In this document: positions 1 to 7,688 of the stretch, one piece after another
Numbering within the stretch: the first letter of the stretch is position 1
Layout of the letters: every line of letters starts with the position of its first letter
NCBI GenBank assembly: GCA_030432015.1
Contig: JAUIHJ010000086.1
Location: forward strand, 1 to 15,220
Direction: 5' to 3'
Source of the DNA: a bacterium
Lineage (GTDB): Bacteria > Planctomycetota > Planctomycetia > Pirellulales > Pirellulaceae
DNA length: 15,220 nucleotides
The notes under the pieces: generated by a model
What the model was told of the DNA's origin: nothing
Databases searched by the model: none
The model's input: the letters and a program-made list of their open reading frames with translations, nothing else
Translations under genes and position numbers: made by a program

Positions 1-879
1 GTCCGGATCTTGGTCTTTTGCTTGCTCCTGTCCAGCCTTCTCTGCCGCGTCGGCTTTTTCAGGTGTAGCGGCGCTGGGCTTTGCCTTCGCATCCTTTTCC
101 GGTCGCGGCGTCAGTACCAGACGCACAGGAGGTCCTTTCGCCGGGATGTTTTGGGTGAATGACTCGTACAGCAAGCTCGAATTCGCTTGGGGGCTCTCGA
201 CGGGCAGATCCAAGGTGGCTGATGGGAAATTGGACACGCAGATAAAGTCGCCCGCATCACCATGGTAAAACTTGTCGCCGTTGTCCGGGTCGGTCCAGAA
301 TCCGCTCCCCGCGAAGACCCAATCGTACTTCATCGCCTTACCGGTCTTGACGTTACGAACCCACTCTTGTGCGCGGGCGTGGTGCTTTTTTCGCTCAGCG
401 TCATACCACAGGATCTCAATGTCAATAATCGATCCCTGGGCAGGCGAGTATTCTGGTTCGAAACGCGCTGGCCGTCCGGCTCGTCCACCGACCGCGATCA
501 GGCCGGCATGGACCTCGCGGGCCAGACAATTGACGGCGATCACCGATTCGTGCTCCTTCGTTTGCCGAGGGCATGCGAACATTTCCAATTGTCCTTCGCG
601 CAAACAGACAACTCCGTCGACGATCACTCGTTTTCGTTTAACGTCCAGCCAGACGTCGTGGTCTTTGGATAGCCGGACCAAATTCGCCGGGGGTTGGAAC
701 TGCTGATTGGCGAAGGGGGGGGCTGCGGGCGGGGGCGCGTCCGCCGGCTTGTCATCGCCAGGGAGGTTCCCAGCCGTCGAGACGAGCAAGGCCGCCACGG
801 TGAACGGTAGCAAGGGCCAGCACGGCGTCCAGTGCACTGTAACCTGGGGCTTCGTCACCGGAATCGTTTTCAAATTCAT
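1..879 (-). CDS. YdjY-domain exported protein (3' end cut by window)
   Basis: The reading frame is open on the minus strand from ATG at 879 down to base 1, giving 293 codons with no stop, so the C-terminus lies outside the window. The first ~40 residues look like a signal peptide, with a hydrophobic run WPLLPFTVAALLVSTAG at about residues 21-37. A proline/alanine-rich linker follows. The core carries features I recognise from planctomycete YdjY-domain proteins: LREGQLEMFACPRQTKEHES, then VHAGLIAVGG, EYSPAQGSIIDIEILW, WVFAGSGFW, GDFICVSNFPSATLDLP and LVLTPRP. The last ~30 visible residues are a Lys/Ala/Glu-rich tail. No enzymatic activity is established for the domain, and location is probably extracytoplasmic. 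There is no strong Shine-Dalgarno before 879, so the exact start is less sure than the gene itself. It is divergent from the next gene. Confidence 0.85.
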   Translation of the reverse strand, partial: MNLKTIPVTKPQVTVHWTPCWPLLPFTVAALLVSTAGNLPGDDKPADAPPPAAPPFANQQFQPPANLVRLSKDHDVWLDVKRKRVIVDGVVCLREGQLEMFACPRQTKEHESVIAVNCLAREVHAGLIAVGGRAGRPARFEPEYSPAQGSIIDIEILWYDAERKKHHARAQEWVRNVKTGKAMKYDWVFAGSGFWTDPDNGDKFYHGDAGDFICVSNFPSATLDLPVESPQANSSLLYESFTQNIPAKGPPVRLVLTPRPEKDAKAKPSAATPEKADAAEKAGQEQAKDQDPD

Positions 880-1115
880 GGTCTGTCTCGGTCCGTGATA
901 GGGGGCGACTTCGAGCAATGTCCCGCGTGGTCTCAGGCTTGAATCCAGGGCGCCAGTGTCGCGGCGCGACGTCCCTGCCCTGTATTCTCGCTTTAGGCCA
1001 CCGTGTAATGTTAAGGGGGGGCGTCAGGCTGTACCTTGCTTGCTATCATACGCAACTTTCGCGAGAGAACGAAGCGGGAATCTTCCGCCACCCTGTCAAC
1101 GCGGGAACAACCAGC

Positions 1116-1122
1116 AGGAGGT
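1116..1122 (+). promoter_or_regulatory. Strong ribosome binding site fixing the start at 1131
   Basis: AGGAGGT lies 8 bases before ATG 1131. It argues against the longer in-frame start at 918, whose extra 71 residues are Arg/Cys-rich and look untranslated. Confidence 0.8.
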
Positions 1123-1130
1123 CCCCCCGG

Positions 1131-2978
1131 ATGCCCACGAAGACACCTGTGAAGAAACCGTCGCGCATGACCGCCAACAACCCGAAGCTTAGCCCTGACG
1201 AGTGGCCGACTTGGACCAGCCATCTGGCCAAGCGTAAGCGTCCTCGTCCGTTGCGAGCCCTGATGGACACCGGACGTGCGTCGGCGCTCGAGTGGCCGCT
1301 CCATGCGAACTTTCCAGACAGCGCGTCGGCGGAACTGGTGCGATATCTGAATCGGTTCAAGTCGCCCCAGACCCGCGGCAATGGTGAATTGGCACGGCGA
1401 CTGGAAGCGTGGTTGGATGATGCACCTCAGCAGGCGCCGTCAGCCCTGTTTGCGATCGAGTGTCTGGCGTGGGCGCACGCCATGCCGCAGTTTTCGCAAC
1501 AGCTTCCGGCCGCCGCCTGGTGTCAATTGCTCGACCATCTGGTGACGGTTTGCCGCGACGCTGCCGGGATCGTCGTCACGGATCAACCGCTGGCGCAGCA
1601 ACTGCTTTACGGCGAATTGCCGCTCACGCTGGCTTATCTTTTTCCCGAATTGCAGCAATGTACCGCCCTGGCCGAACCGGCGCGAAACGCGTTGTCAGAC
1701 GGCATCCTGGAAGTCCTCGACGGAGAAGGCTTGATCAACGTTCGGTTTCATGCGGCGATGCGGCCGTTGCTCGGTTGCTGGACACGATGTGGAATGCTGG
1801 CTCGGAGTATGCGCGAGCCGTGTTTTAGCGAACCCGCCGAGGACCAGTACCAGTGGCTGGTTCGCGAGTCCCTGCGACTGGCCCGCTTTGATGGTTCGCA
1901 AGTCCTTACCGATAACGACAGTGGTCGCTGGGAACCCAGCCTGTTCCAGGCCGCGCTGATGCTGACTTCGAAACGCAAGGACGCGGCGATTGCCAGCGTC
2001 GCGTTACCTGCCGGACTGGCGTCCGCGACGGAAACGAAGAAAACGAAAGATCGTCGGGGCAAGGCCAAAACGAAGTCAAAAGAGAACGCCAAGGCGAAGG
2101 TCAAGGCGAAGTCGAAGGACAAGACGAAACCGAAGTTGCCGGCGGCCGCGATTCATTCCGAGTGGGCTGGGACGGCGGTGCTCAAGCGATCCTGGAACCG
2201 CGACGACGCGTCGTTGGTCTTGGCCTATCACGATCAAGCCTTGGCGCTGGAACTGAATTGTGGCAGCGAGACCGTCTGGTCTGGTCCATGGGGCTTCGAA
2301 GTCGAAGTCGACGGTAAACCGTTGGAAATCACGGACCAATGGGAGGAGGTGTGCTGGGTTGGCGACAAAGACGTAGCTTACGTTGAGATCGAGGCCAAGC
2401 TCGGCGGCGGTTGGCGATTGCAGCGGCAGTTGTTGCTCGGTCGTGACGAGCAGTTTCTGTTCGTTGGCGATGCCCTGCTTGGCAATCGCTCCGGCACGAT
2501 CAAGTACAAGGCGACCTTGCCGCTGGCGGAGGGGATCGAGTTTCAGCCGGCTGACGAGACGCGCGAAGGTCGCTTGGCAAGGAAACGCGGCCTGGCGAAC
2601 GTGCTGCCACTGGAGTTACCGGAATGGCGGTTGCCACCTCAGGGTGGCACCCTGGAGCAGACGGAAGAAGGGCTGGTGCTGACACAGGTGGTCGAAGGTT
2701 TTCGCCTCTTCGCCCCGCTGTTCTTCGACTTGTGTCCGGCGCGCCTGAAGAAACCGCTGACGTGGAGAAAACTGACGATTGCCGAGAACTTGGATATCAC
2801 TTCGCCGGATGATGCGACAGGATACCGAGTCCAGGTTGGCAACGAGCAGTGGCTCTTTTATCGTTCCTTGGGCCCGGTCGCGAATCGTACGATCCTGGGG
2901 CAAAACTATAGCGCAGAGTTTGTCGCCGCTCGCTTCCCAACCTCCGGTGAAGCGGAGAAGTTGATTGAAATCGAGTAG
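1131..2978 (+). CDS. Large uncharacterised two-part protein with Lys-rich linker
   Basis: The 615-residue product is not one I can name. It has no signal peptide or membrane segment. Residues ~60-285 look mainly helical (for example QAPSALFAIECLAWAHAM and QWLVRESLRLARFDG). Residues ~303-335 are a linker of alternating Lys, Ala, Thr and Ser (KAKTKSKENAKAKVKAKSK). Residues ~340-615 look beta-rich, with many short hydrophobic strands and aromatic turns (SEWAGTAVLKRSW, GPWGFEVEVDG, WRLQRQLLLGRDEQFLFVGDALLG). A helical front and beta-sandwich back recall heparinase II/III-type lyases. I see no recognisable catalytic Tyr/His motif, so this is only a structural suspicion. The strong ribosome binding site supports this start. 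YggS follows after 46 bp on the same strand, so co-transcription is possible. Confidence 0.8.
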   Translation: MPTKTPVKKPSRMTANNPKLSPDEWPTWTSHLAKRKRPRPLRALMDTGRASALEWPLHANFPDSASAELVRYLNRFKSPQTRGNGELARRLEAWLDDAPQQAPSALFAIECLAWAHAMPQFSQQLPAAAWCQLLDHLVTVCRDAAGIVVTDQPLAQQLLYGELPLTLAYLFPELQQCTALAEPARNALSDGILEVLDGEGLINVRFHAAMRPLLGCWTRCGMLARSMREPCFSEPAEDQYQWLVRESLRLARFDGSQVLTDNDSGRWEPSLFQAALMLTSKRKDAAIASVALPAGLASATETKKTKDRRGKAKTKSKENAKAKVKAKSKDKTKPKLPAAAIHSEWAGTAVLKRSWNRDDASLVLAYHDQALALELNCGSETVWSGPWGFEVEVDGKPLEITDQWEEVCWVGDKDVAYVEIEAKLGGGWRLQRQLLLGRDEQFLFVGDALLGNRSGTIKYKATLPLAEGIEFQPADETREGRLARKRGLANVLPLELPEWRLPPQGGTLEQTEEGLVLTQVVEGFRLFAPLFFDLCPARLKKPLTWRKLTIAENLDITSPDDATGYRVQVGNEQWLFYRSLGPVANRTILGQNYSAEFVAARFPTSGEAEKLIEIE

Positions 2979-2982
2979 CTTT

Positions 2983-3001
2983 GCACCGGTGATATTGGTG
3001 C
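2983..3001 (+). other. Small intergenic hairpin before yggS
   Basis: GCACC and GGTGC form a 5-bp stem around a 9-base loop in the 46-bp gap. There is no T-run, so it is not a standard intrinsic terminator. It may be fortuitous. Confidence 0.3.
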
Positions 3002-3024
3002 GAGGCAAACCGCCGGAGTGACCC

Positions 3025-3735
3025 GTGGCAAAGGCCGTGGAACAATGCATCGCTGCAAATCTCGCCGGCGTCCGCCAGCAGGTGGCCGACGCTGCCGCGC
3101 GGAGTGGCCGAGACGCGGACGACATCACCCTGGTCGCCGTCACCAAGTATGTCGGGCTGCTCGAAACCGAGGCGTTAATCGCCGCAGGCTGCCGTGACCT
3201 GGGCGAGAGCCGCCCTCAAGGCCTGTGGGCCAAAGCTGCCGCGTTTGCCGACTTGGATGTGCGCTGGCACATGATTGGGCACCTCCAGCGCAACAAGGTC
3301 CGGCGCAGTCTGCCGCTGACCTGGCTAACGCACTCGGGCGATAGCTTGCGATTGATTGACGAAATCGATCGAGTCACGTTGGGGGACGTTGAACCCACGC
3401 GGATCTTGCTGGAGGTCAACATCTCCGGCGACGCGGCGAAGCACGGATTTTCACCCACTGAGGTCGAGGACGCCTTGCCGGTTGTGGCCGAATTGCCGCA
3501 TGTCGCGGTGCAGGGCCTGATGGCGATGGCGGGCCTCGACGGCGACCGGGATTCAGCTCGCCGAGATTTCGCCGCGCTGCGAGACTTACGCGATCGCCTG
3601 CGAAGGAATTGTCCTGCTGGAATCGGTCTGGATGAACTCTCGATGGGGATGAGCCGTGATTTCCAAGTGGCCATCGAAGAGGGCGCGACGCTCGTGCGAG
3701 TTGGCTCGGCGCTGTTCGAGGGGGTCCCGCGGTGA
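3025..3735 (+). CDS. yggS: YggS-family PLP homeostasis protein
   Basis: This 236-residue protein is full length for the PLPBP/YggS family, a cytoplasmic single-domain TIM-barrel protein that binds pyridoxal 5'-phosphate and buffers its level without a known catalytic reaction. The PLP lysine is K41 in LVAVTKYVG. Other family blocks are WHMIGHLQRNK (81-91), VNISGDAAKHGF (131-142), VQGLMAMAG (162-170), LSMGMSRDFQVAIEEG (205-220) and VRVGSALFEG (224-233). The usual GEN segment reads GES here (60-62), a mild departure. The start is GTG with GGAG six bases upstream. Its stop overlaps the start of yggU by four bases. Confidence 0.95.
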   Translation: MAKAVEQCIAANLAGVRQQVADAAARSGRDADDITLVAVTKYVGLLETEALIAAGCRDLGESRPQGLWAKAAAFADLDVRWHMIGHLQRNKVRRSLPLTWLTHSGDSLRLIDEIDRVTLGDVEPTRILLEVNISGDAAKHGFSPTEVEDALPVVAELPHVAVQGLMAMAGLDGDRDSARRDFAALRDLRDRLRRNCPAGIGLDELSMGMSRDFQVAIEEGATLVRVGSALFEGVPR

Positions 3736-4028
3736 TTCAGCTTGAACCGCACGCCGAGGGTGTCATTCTGTCGGTGCGAGCACAGGCTGGCGCGCGAAGC
3801 AATGGAATTCAAGGCACGCACGCCGGAGCGCTCAAGGTGAGCGTGACGCAGGCCCCGGAAAAGGGAAAGGCCAATAAGGCGATCGTGGCGATCCTGGCCA
3901 AGCAGTTGCGTCTGCGCAAGTCGCAGATCGAAATGCTGAGCGGCGAGACATCGCCGCACAAACGCTTTCTGATTGGCGACATGGCGGTCGACGATTTGCA
4001 GGGACGCATCGAAGCCAGCCTCACCTAG
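3732..4028 (+). CDS. yggU: YggU/DUF167 family small protein
   Basis: The 98-residue protein matches the DUF167 family in size and motifs: VRAQAGARSNGI (about 15-26), GALKVSVTQAPEKGKANKAI (32-51) and SGETSPHKRFLI (70-81). The function of the family is not established; members are small cytoplasmic alpha/beta proteins. The GTG start lies inside the last codons of yggS (GTGA overlap at 3732-3735), which implies translational coupling. The yggS-yggU pairing is known from other bacteria, where the membrane protein gene yggT often sits between them; it is absent here. The gene converges with ilvE across a 41-bp gap in which I see no terminator hairpin. Confidence 0.92.
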   Translation: MIQLEPHAEGVILSVRAQAGARSNGIQGTHAGALKVSVTQAPEKGKANKAIVAILAKQLRLRKSQIEMLSGETSPHKRFLIGDMAVDDLQGRIEASLT

Positions 4029-4069
4029 CCCCGGTCTCACGTCGCCAGTCTCATCCTTGGTAGCGCCGC

Positions 4070-4927
4070 TTACGACCCGGTCTTCTCGCGGAAGCGAGTG
4101 GTCAACGCGCGTGTGACGGGGCCTGGCCGGCCATTGCCAATCACTCGGCTGTCGACTTTGACAACCGGGATGATCTCGGCGGCGCTGCCAGTTAGGAAGC
4201 ATTCGTCCGCGATATAGACGTCGTGCCGCGTGAGCGTTGTCTCGCGTACCGTCAGGCCGGCTTCTCGTGCCAGTTCGATGGCAAAGTCGCGTGTGATGCC
4301 CTCCAAAATTCCCGCCTCGATTGGCGGAGTGAGGACCTCCTTGTTGGTCACCAGGAAAAAGTTGTCCCCAGTGCACTCGGCGACTTCGCCATTGTGATTC
4401 AGCATGAGTGCTTCAACGCAACCCGCCTGGAGGCCTTCAATTTTGGCCAGAATATTGTTCAGATAATTCAACGACTTGATGCGGGGGCTCAGTGCTGCCG
4501 GGTGATTGCGGATCGTGGCAACGGTAATGATCTCAAGACCGTTCTGGTAGAACTCCTCGGGATACAGCGTGATGTAGTCGGTGATCACGATAACTTGCGG
4601 GTTGCTGCACTTGTTGGGGTCAATTCCCAATTCGCCCGCACCGCGTGTTACCACCAGACGGATGTAGCCGTCCTGGATGCCGTTGAGCTTCAGGGTATTG
4701 TTGACGGCATCCGCCATTTCCTGCTGCGATAGCGGGATTTCCAGGCAAATCGCCTTGGCTGATTTCCAGAGCCGATCGAGGTGTGCTTCCAGCCGAAAGA
4801 CATCGCCGCCGTAGCTGCGCATGCCCTCGAAGACGCCGTCGCCGTACAGCAGCCCATGGTCGTAGACGCTGATTTTCGCGTCTTCTTTGTCGTAATACTG
4901 GCCGTCAATGTAAATCTGTAGCGACAT
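4070..4927 (-). CDS. ilvE: Class IV branched-chain aminotransferase
   Basis: The 285-residue product is a fold-type IV PLP aminotransferase. It is probably the branched-chain enzyme that interconverts Leu, Ile or Val and their 2-oxo acids with glutamate in the cytoplasm. Visible landmarks are YDHGLLYGDGVFEGMRSY (22-39), TRGAGELGIDP (94-104), the Schiff-base lysine K151 in RIKSLNYLNNILAK, AECTGDNFFLV with E184 facing the PLP ring nitrogen, the phosphate-binding GIT at 210-212, and FLTGSAAEIIPV (244-255). D-amino-acid aminotransferase or aminodeoxychorismate lyase share the fold, but the KSLNYLNN form fits IlvE best. No other ilv or leu gene is nearby. It lies 113 bp after lolD on the same strand, and I see no convincing promoter or Shine-Dalgarno there, so it may be the last gene of the lysS-lol group. 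Confidence 0.9.
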   Translation of the reverse strand: MSLQIYIDGQYYDKEDAKISVYDHGLLYGDGVFEGMRSYGGDVFRLEAHLDRLWKSAKAICLEIPLSQQEMADAVNNTLKLNGIQDGYIRLVVTRGAGELGIDPNKCSNPQVIVITDYITLYPEEFYQNGLEIITVATIRNHPAALSPRIKSLNYLNNILAKIEGLQAGCVEALMLNHNGEVAECTGDNFFLVTNKEVLTPPIEAGILEGITRDFAIELAREAGLTVRETTLTRHDVYIADECFLTGSAAEIIPVVKVDSRVIGNGRPGPVTRALTTRFREKTGS

Positions 4928-5040
4928 CAGCTATTTTCGCCAGGCCAAGCCTGATTACCAATCGTTGTGGATGGAAATGCGTACGCGTTTGTAACCACCG
5001 GCCGAGCGAAATTGGAAAGGGATTGTTGCACTGGCCAAAC

Positions 5041-5976
5041 TCAGGCCAACTGCACACGCCCCTCAAATAAGCGAACGGTTCGATCCGCCTGCGCTGCGAT
5101 CCCGGCGTCGTGGGTCACCATGACTATAGTGAGGTTCTGTTCCGCGTTCAAGGTTCGCAGAATTTCCATAACTTCTTCACCATTTTGTCGATCCAGATTG
5201 CCGGTAGGCTCGTCGGCCAGCAGCAATCGTGGCTGTGCGATCAGCGATCGGGCGATGGCTGCGCGCTGCATTTCGCCTCCGGAGAGTTCCGGCGGCTTGT
5301 GGTCCAGGCGGTGGGAAAGGCCCACTGTTTCCAGCAATTGCGTGGCCCGCTCGACGAATTCCCGTTTGCGGCGCCAGTAGCTGAAAACCCCTTCCGCAAT
5401 CATCAGCGGAATCAGCACGTTCTCCAGCGTCGTGACCTCGGGCAGTAGATGGTAGAACTGAAAAACCATGCCAAACTGCCGGTTGCGAATTTTGTCGCGA
5501 CGACTCGTCGAGAGGCAATCGATCCGCCGGCCGTCGAAATGGATTTCCCCGGAGTCGGGCGCGTCGAGGGTGCCCAACACATGGAGCAAGGTGCTCTTCC
5601 CCGAGCCGCTTTGGCCGATGATGGAGACGAATTCACCCGTGCCTACCTCGAAATCAACATCGTGCAGGACGGGCACTTCGTGCTTGCCCTTCCAATAGCT
5701 CTTCGACAAACCTCGCGCCGCCATCAACTCGACCGGTTCTTCCGCGGCGGCAGCCCGCTGCATGGTAATGGCCTGCGTCGTCGAAGCGACCGCGGCGGGT
5801 CCTGCGATCGCCGTAGCGCCCCGCGGTGATCCTGGGGTGGCGCATTCGGTTGCGACAGCGACATCGCCGGCTGCCTCGTCGGGCGCCGTCTGGTCGTGGG
5901 GGAATTCGGCATGGGGGCTCGACGAGGGCTGCGAGCCGCGTTGACGTTTGGTGGCGAGTGCGAAAAAACTGTTCAT
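5041..5976 (-). CDS. lolD: LolD-like ABC transporter ATPase with long N-terminal extension
   Basis: This is an ABC ATPase of the LolD/MacB class that would power the inner-membrane permease encoded just upstream. The ATPase domain starts near residue 84. It has Walker A GQSGSGKST (121-129), Q-loop Q173 in VFQFYHLLPEVTTLENV, signature LSGGEMQ (231-237), Walker B LLLADEP with E256, and H-loop H289 in VTHD. All key residues are present. LolD proteins are usually near 230 residues; this one is 311. The excess is an N-terminal stretch of ~83 residues rich in Ala, Pro, Thr and Ser with no recognised domain. AGGAG lies 8 bases before the ATG, supporting the long form; M72 or M85 would give a normal-length protein. 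The permease gene ends 44 bp upstream. Confidence 0.92.
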   Translation of the reverse strand: MNSFFALATKRQRGSQPSSSPHAEFPHDQTAPDEAAGDVAVATECATPGSPRGATAIAGPAAVASTTQAITMQRAAAAEEPVELMAARGLSKSYWKGKHEVPVLHDVDFEVGTGEFVSIIGQSGSGKSTLLHVLGTLDAPDSGEIHFDGRRIDCLSTSRRDKIRNRQFGMVFQFYHLLPEVTTLENVLIPLMIAEGVFSYWRRKREFVERATQLLETVGLSHRLDHKPPELSGGEMQRAAIARSLIAQPRLLLADEPTGNLDRQNGEEVMEILRTLNAEQNLTIVMVTHDAGIAAQADRTVRLFEGRVQLA

Positions 5977-5984
5977 CGAGCGAT

Positions 5985-5989
5985 CTCCT
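5985..5989 (-). promoter_or_regulatory. Ribosome binding site supporting the long lolD start
   Basis: On the minus strand AGGAG sits 8 bases before ATG 5976. This argues that the unusual N-terminal extension of LolD is really translated. Confidence 0.7.
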
Positions 5990-6020
5990 GACGTGACGGC
6001 AGTCGCGCCGAAAAAGTGGT

Positions 6021-7553
6021 TTATTCGTAACGGAGCGCTTCAACGGGATGCAGGCGTGCCGCGCGGATGGCTGGTAAGACACTGGCCATTACGGCGATCA
6101 GTACGGCGCCGGCGGTGACCCAGGCGATCGTGAAGGGGTTGATCTGAACCGGTATCTCTTGGAAGTAATAGACCGTGGGGTCAAAGACCTCCTGGCCGGT
6201 CACCAGTTCCAGGAGCCCGGCAATCTCATTGATATTCCAGACAAACAGCAGCCCCAGCACCATGCCAACACCTGATCCGACAACGCCCAGCGACACGCCG
6301 TAGCTCAGAAAGATGCTCATGACGCCGGTACTGGGTGCACCCAGGGCTTTCAGGATGCCGATGTCACGCGTTTTCTCGACCACGATCATGAAGAACGTCG
6401 CCAGAATGCCGAACCCAGCCACCGCGATGATCAGGAACAACAGGATGTTCAGAATCGTCGTTTCCAGTCGCACGGCCGCCAACAGTGGACCTTGCATGTC
6501 GCGCCATGTGTCGATGCGATAGGGGTAAAGATTCTGGGGGAATCGGGCCCGCAGTTTGTCACGGGCGGCATTCAAATCCGCACCAGGCTTGAGCTTGATT
6601 TGGATCGAGCTGACTTTACTCACTCCGGTCGACGGATCGATCATCCCACGCAGATCTTGCAGACGCTCCAGCGGCACGAATGCAAAGCTGGAATCGTATT
6701 CGCTCATCTGACTCTCGTAGAAATCGACCACCGTGAAGAACGAATTTGCCGCCTTCATTGACGCGCCGGAAGTGGGGAAAATGACTTCGACGTCGTCGCC
6801 CGGCCGACACAGGTAAAAATCCTGAACCTCACCCTCGTCGTCGCGGGCCCGCACGGAGCACAACGCGATCCCGATGATGATTCCGGGATGCTGCTCCTTG
6901 GCCGGGTTGAACACGACCGCCTCCGCATCCCCGCCGGTCTTACTGTAAGGATCCTCTGGCGGAGCGTCTGACGCCGGCGCGGCGGGCTCTGTATGGGCCG
7001 CCTGCACGACGGGCGGTGGTGGTGTCGAGCTTTGGTCGAACGCCTCCTCAAACGCTGATCGCAGACGACGATGCTCCCAGCCTGAAGGTGGGAAGTCTTT
7101 CTTTTCTGGTGCGTAACCATTCTCGCGGAGCAGAAAGCTAAGCTGTTTACGATTCTCTGGATGCTGCAGGTACTCGCCAAAATGGCTGACTTTTGCATAG
7201 GTCGCCTTGTCGACGCCGATCAGGTTGATTTGCCGGGTATGATATTCGCCGCGGACCATCATGCGAATCAACGCCGGCACGTGGACAACGGCCGTCATGC
7301 CTTCAATATCGTCGCCAATTTCGTGGCGGATCTGCTCCATATGCCACTCGGCGTCGGGAAAGCCGTCGAGCCCGCTTTCGAATACGATGTCGGAGAGGAT
7401 GCCGTGCAGGCGATCGTTCATTTCGCGCGTGAAGCCCGCCATTACGCTGTTGACGACGATCAAGGTTGCCACACCCAGCGTGACGCTGATGATCGAGGCT
7501 AAGGCAATGTAGCGCGTGCGAAGATATCGCCACGAGAGGAGCATCTTGTACAT
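6021..7553 (-). CDS. lolC: LolC/E-type lipoprotein-releasing ABC permease
   Basis: The 510-residue protein has the LolC/E (MacB-like) layout: one N-terminal membrane segment (about 15-40, YIALASIISVTLGVATLIVV), a large periplasmic domain (about 41-363), then three membrane segments (about 365-392, 410-438, 472-496). It ends PAIRAARLHPVEALRYE as family members do. EKTRDIGILKALGAP (393-407) is the cytoplasmic loop that contacts the ATPase. With LolD it should extract lipoproteins from the inner membrane. Only one permease is present here, so a LolF-like homodimer is likely unless a partner lies elsewhere. The start chosen is ATG 7553, with AGGA six bases upstream; the frame continues upstream to 7616 without family features. 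Residues ~174-212 form a Pro/Ala-rich insert in the periplasmic domain. MacB-type permeases are the main alternative. Confidence 0.88.
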   Translation of the reverse strand: MYKMLLSWRYLRTRYIALASIISVTLGVATLIVVNSVMAGFTREMNDRLHGILSDIVFESGLDGFPDAEWHMEQIRHEIGDDIEGMTAVVHVPALIRMMVRGEYHTRQINLIGVDKATYAKVSHFGEYLQHPENRKQLSFLLRENGYAPEKKDFPPSGWEHRRLRSAFEEAFDQSSTPPPPVVQAAHTEPAAPASDAPPEDPYSKTGGDAEAVVFNPAKEQHPGIIIGIALCSVRARDDEGEVQDFYLCRPGDDVEVIFPTSGASMKAANSFFTVVDFYESQMSEYDSSFAFVPLERLQDLRGMIDPSTGVSKVSSIQIKLKPGADLNAARDKLRARFPQNLYPYRIDTWRDMQGPLLAAVRLETTILNILLFLIIAVAGFGILATFFMIVVEKTRDIGILKALGAPSTGVMSIFLSYGVSLGVVGSGVGMVLGLLFVWNINEIAGLLELVTGQEVFDPTVYYFQEIPVQINPFTIAWVTAGAVLIAVMASVLPAIRAARLHPVEALRYE

Positions 7554-7587
7554 AGCCAATCCTTTGGCGTTTGGACCGCTGGCAGTG

Positions 7588-7605
7588 CCGAACGTCCTCG
7601 TTCGG
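7588..7605 (-). other. Perfect 7-bp hairpin upstream of lolC
   Basis: On the minus strand CCGAACG-AGGA-CGTTCGG forms a perfect stem with a 4-base loop, 34 bases before the permease start. No T-run follows, so it is not a standard terminator. It may be an RNA processing or stability element between lysS and lolC. Confidence 0.45.
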
Positions 7606-7656
7606 TTACCCCGCATCGGCGGAGCGTCTCCACCAGCCGTCTTGTTGTCTACATTC

Positions 7657-7686
7657 GATTGCCGATTCGAAGCGAACCGGGCAATC
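7657..7686 (-). other. Hairpin just after the lysS stop codon
   Basis: GATTGCC and GGCAATC form a perfect 7-bp outer stem. Inside it a TTCG/CGAA 4-bp inner stem can form. It starts three bases past the lysS stop. There is no T-run, so complete termination is unlikely; 3'-end protection or partial attenuation is possible. Confidence 0.45.
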
Positions 7687-7688
7687 CG

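Noticed and set aside
1044..1049. TATCAT as a -10 box for the 615-residue protein gene
   Set aside because: No acceptable -35 box lies 15-19 bases upstream, so a promoter could not be supported.
918..1130. In-frame upstream extension of the 615-residue protein
   Set aside because: The ideal AGGAGGT ahead of ATG 1131 and the non-protein-like composition upstream make the later start far better.
3216..4376. Long minus-strand frame of 386 codons
   Set aside because: It lies antisense to yggS and yggU and overlaps the ilvE 3' end. The sequence is Arg/Ser/Pro-rich and shows no family features.
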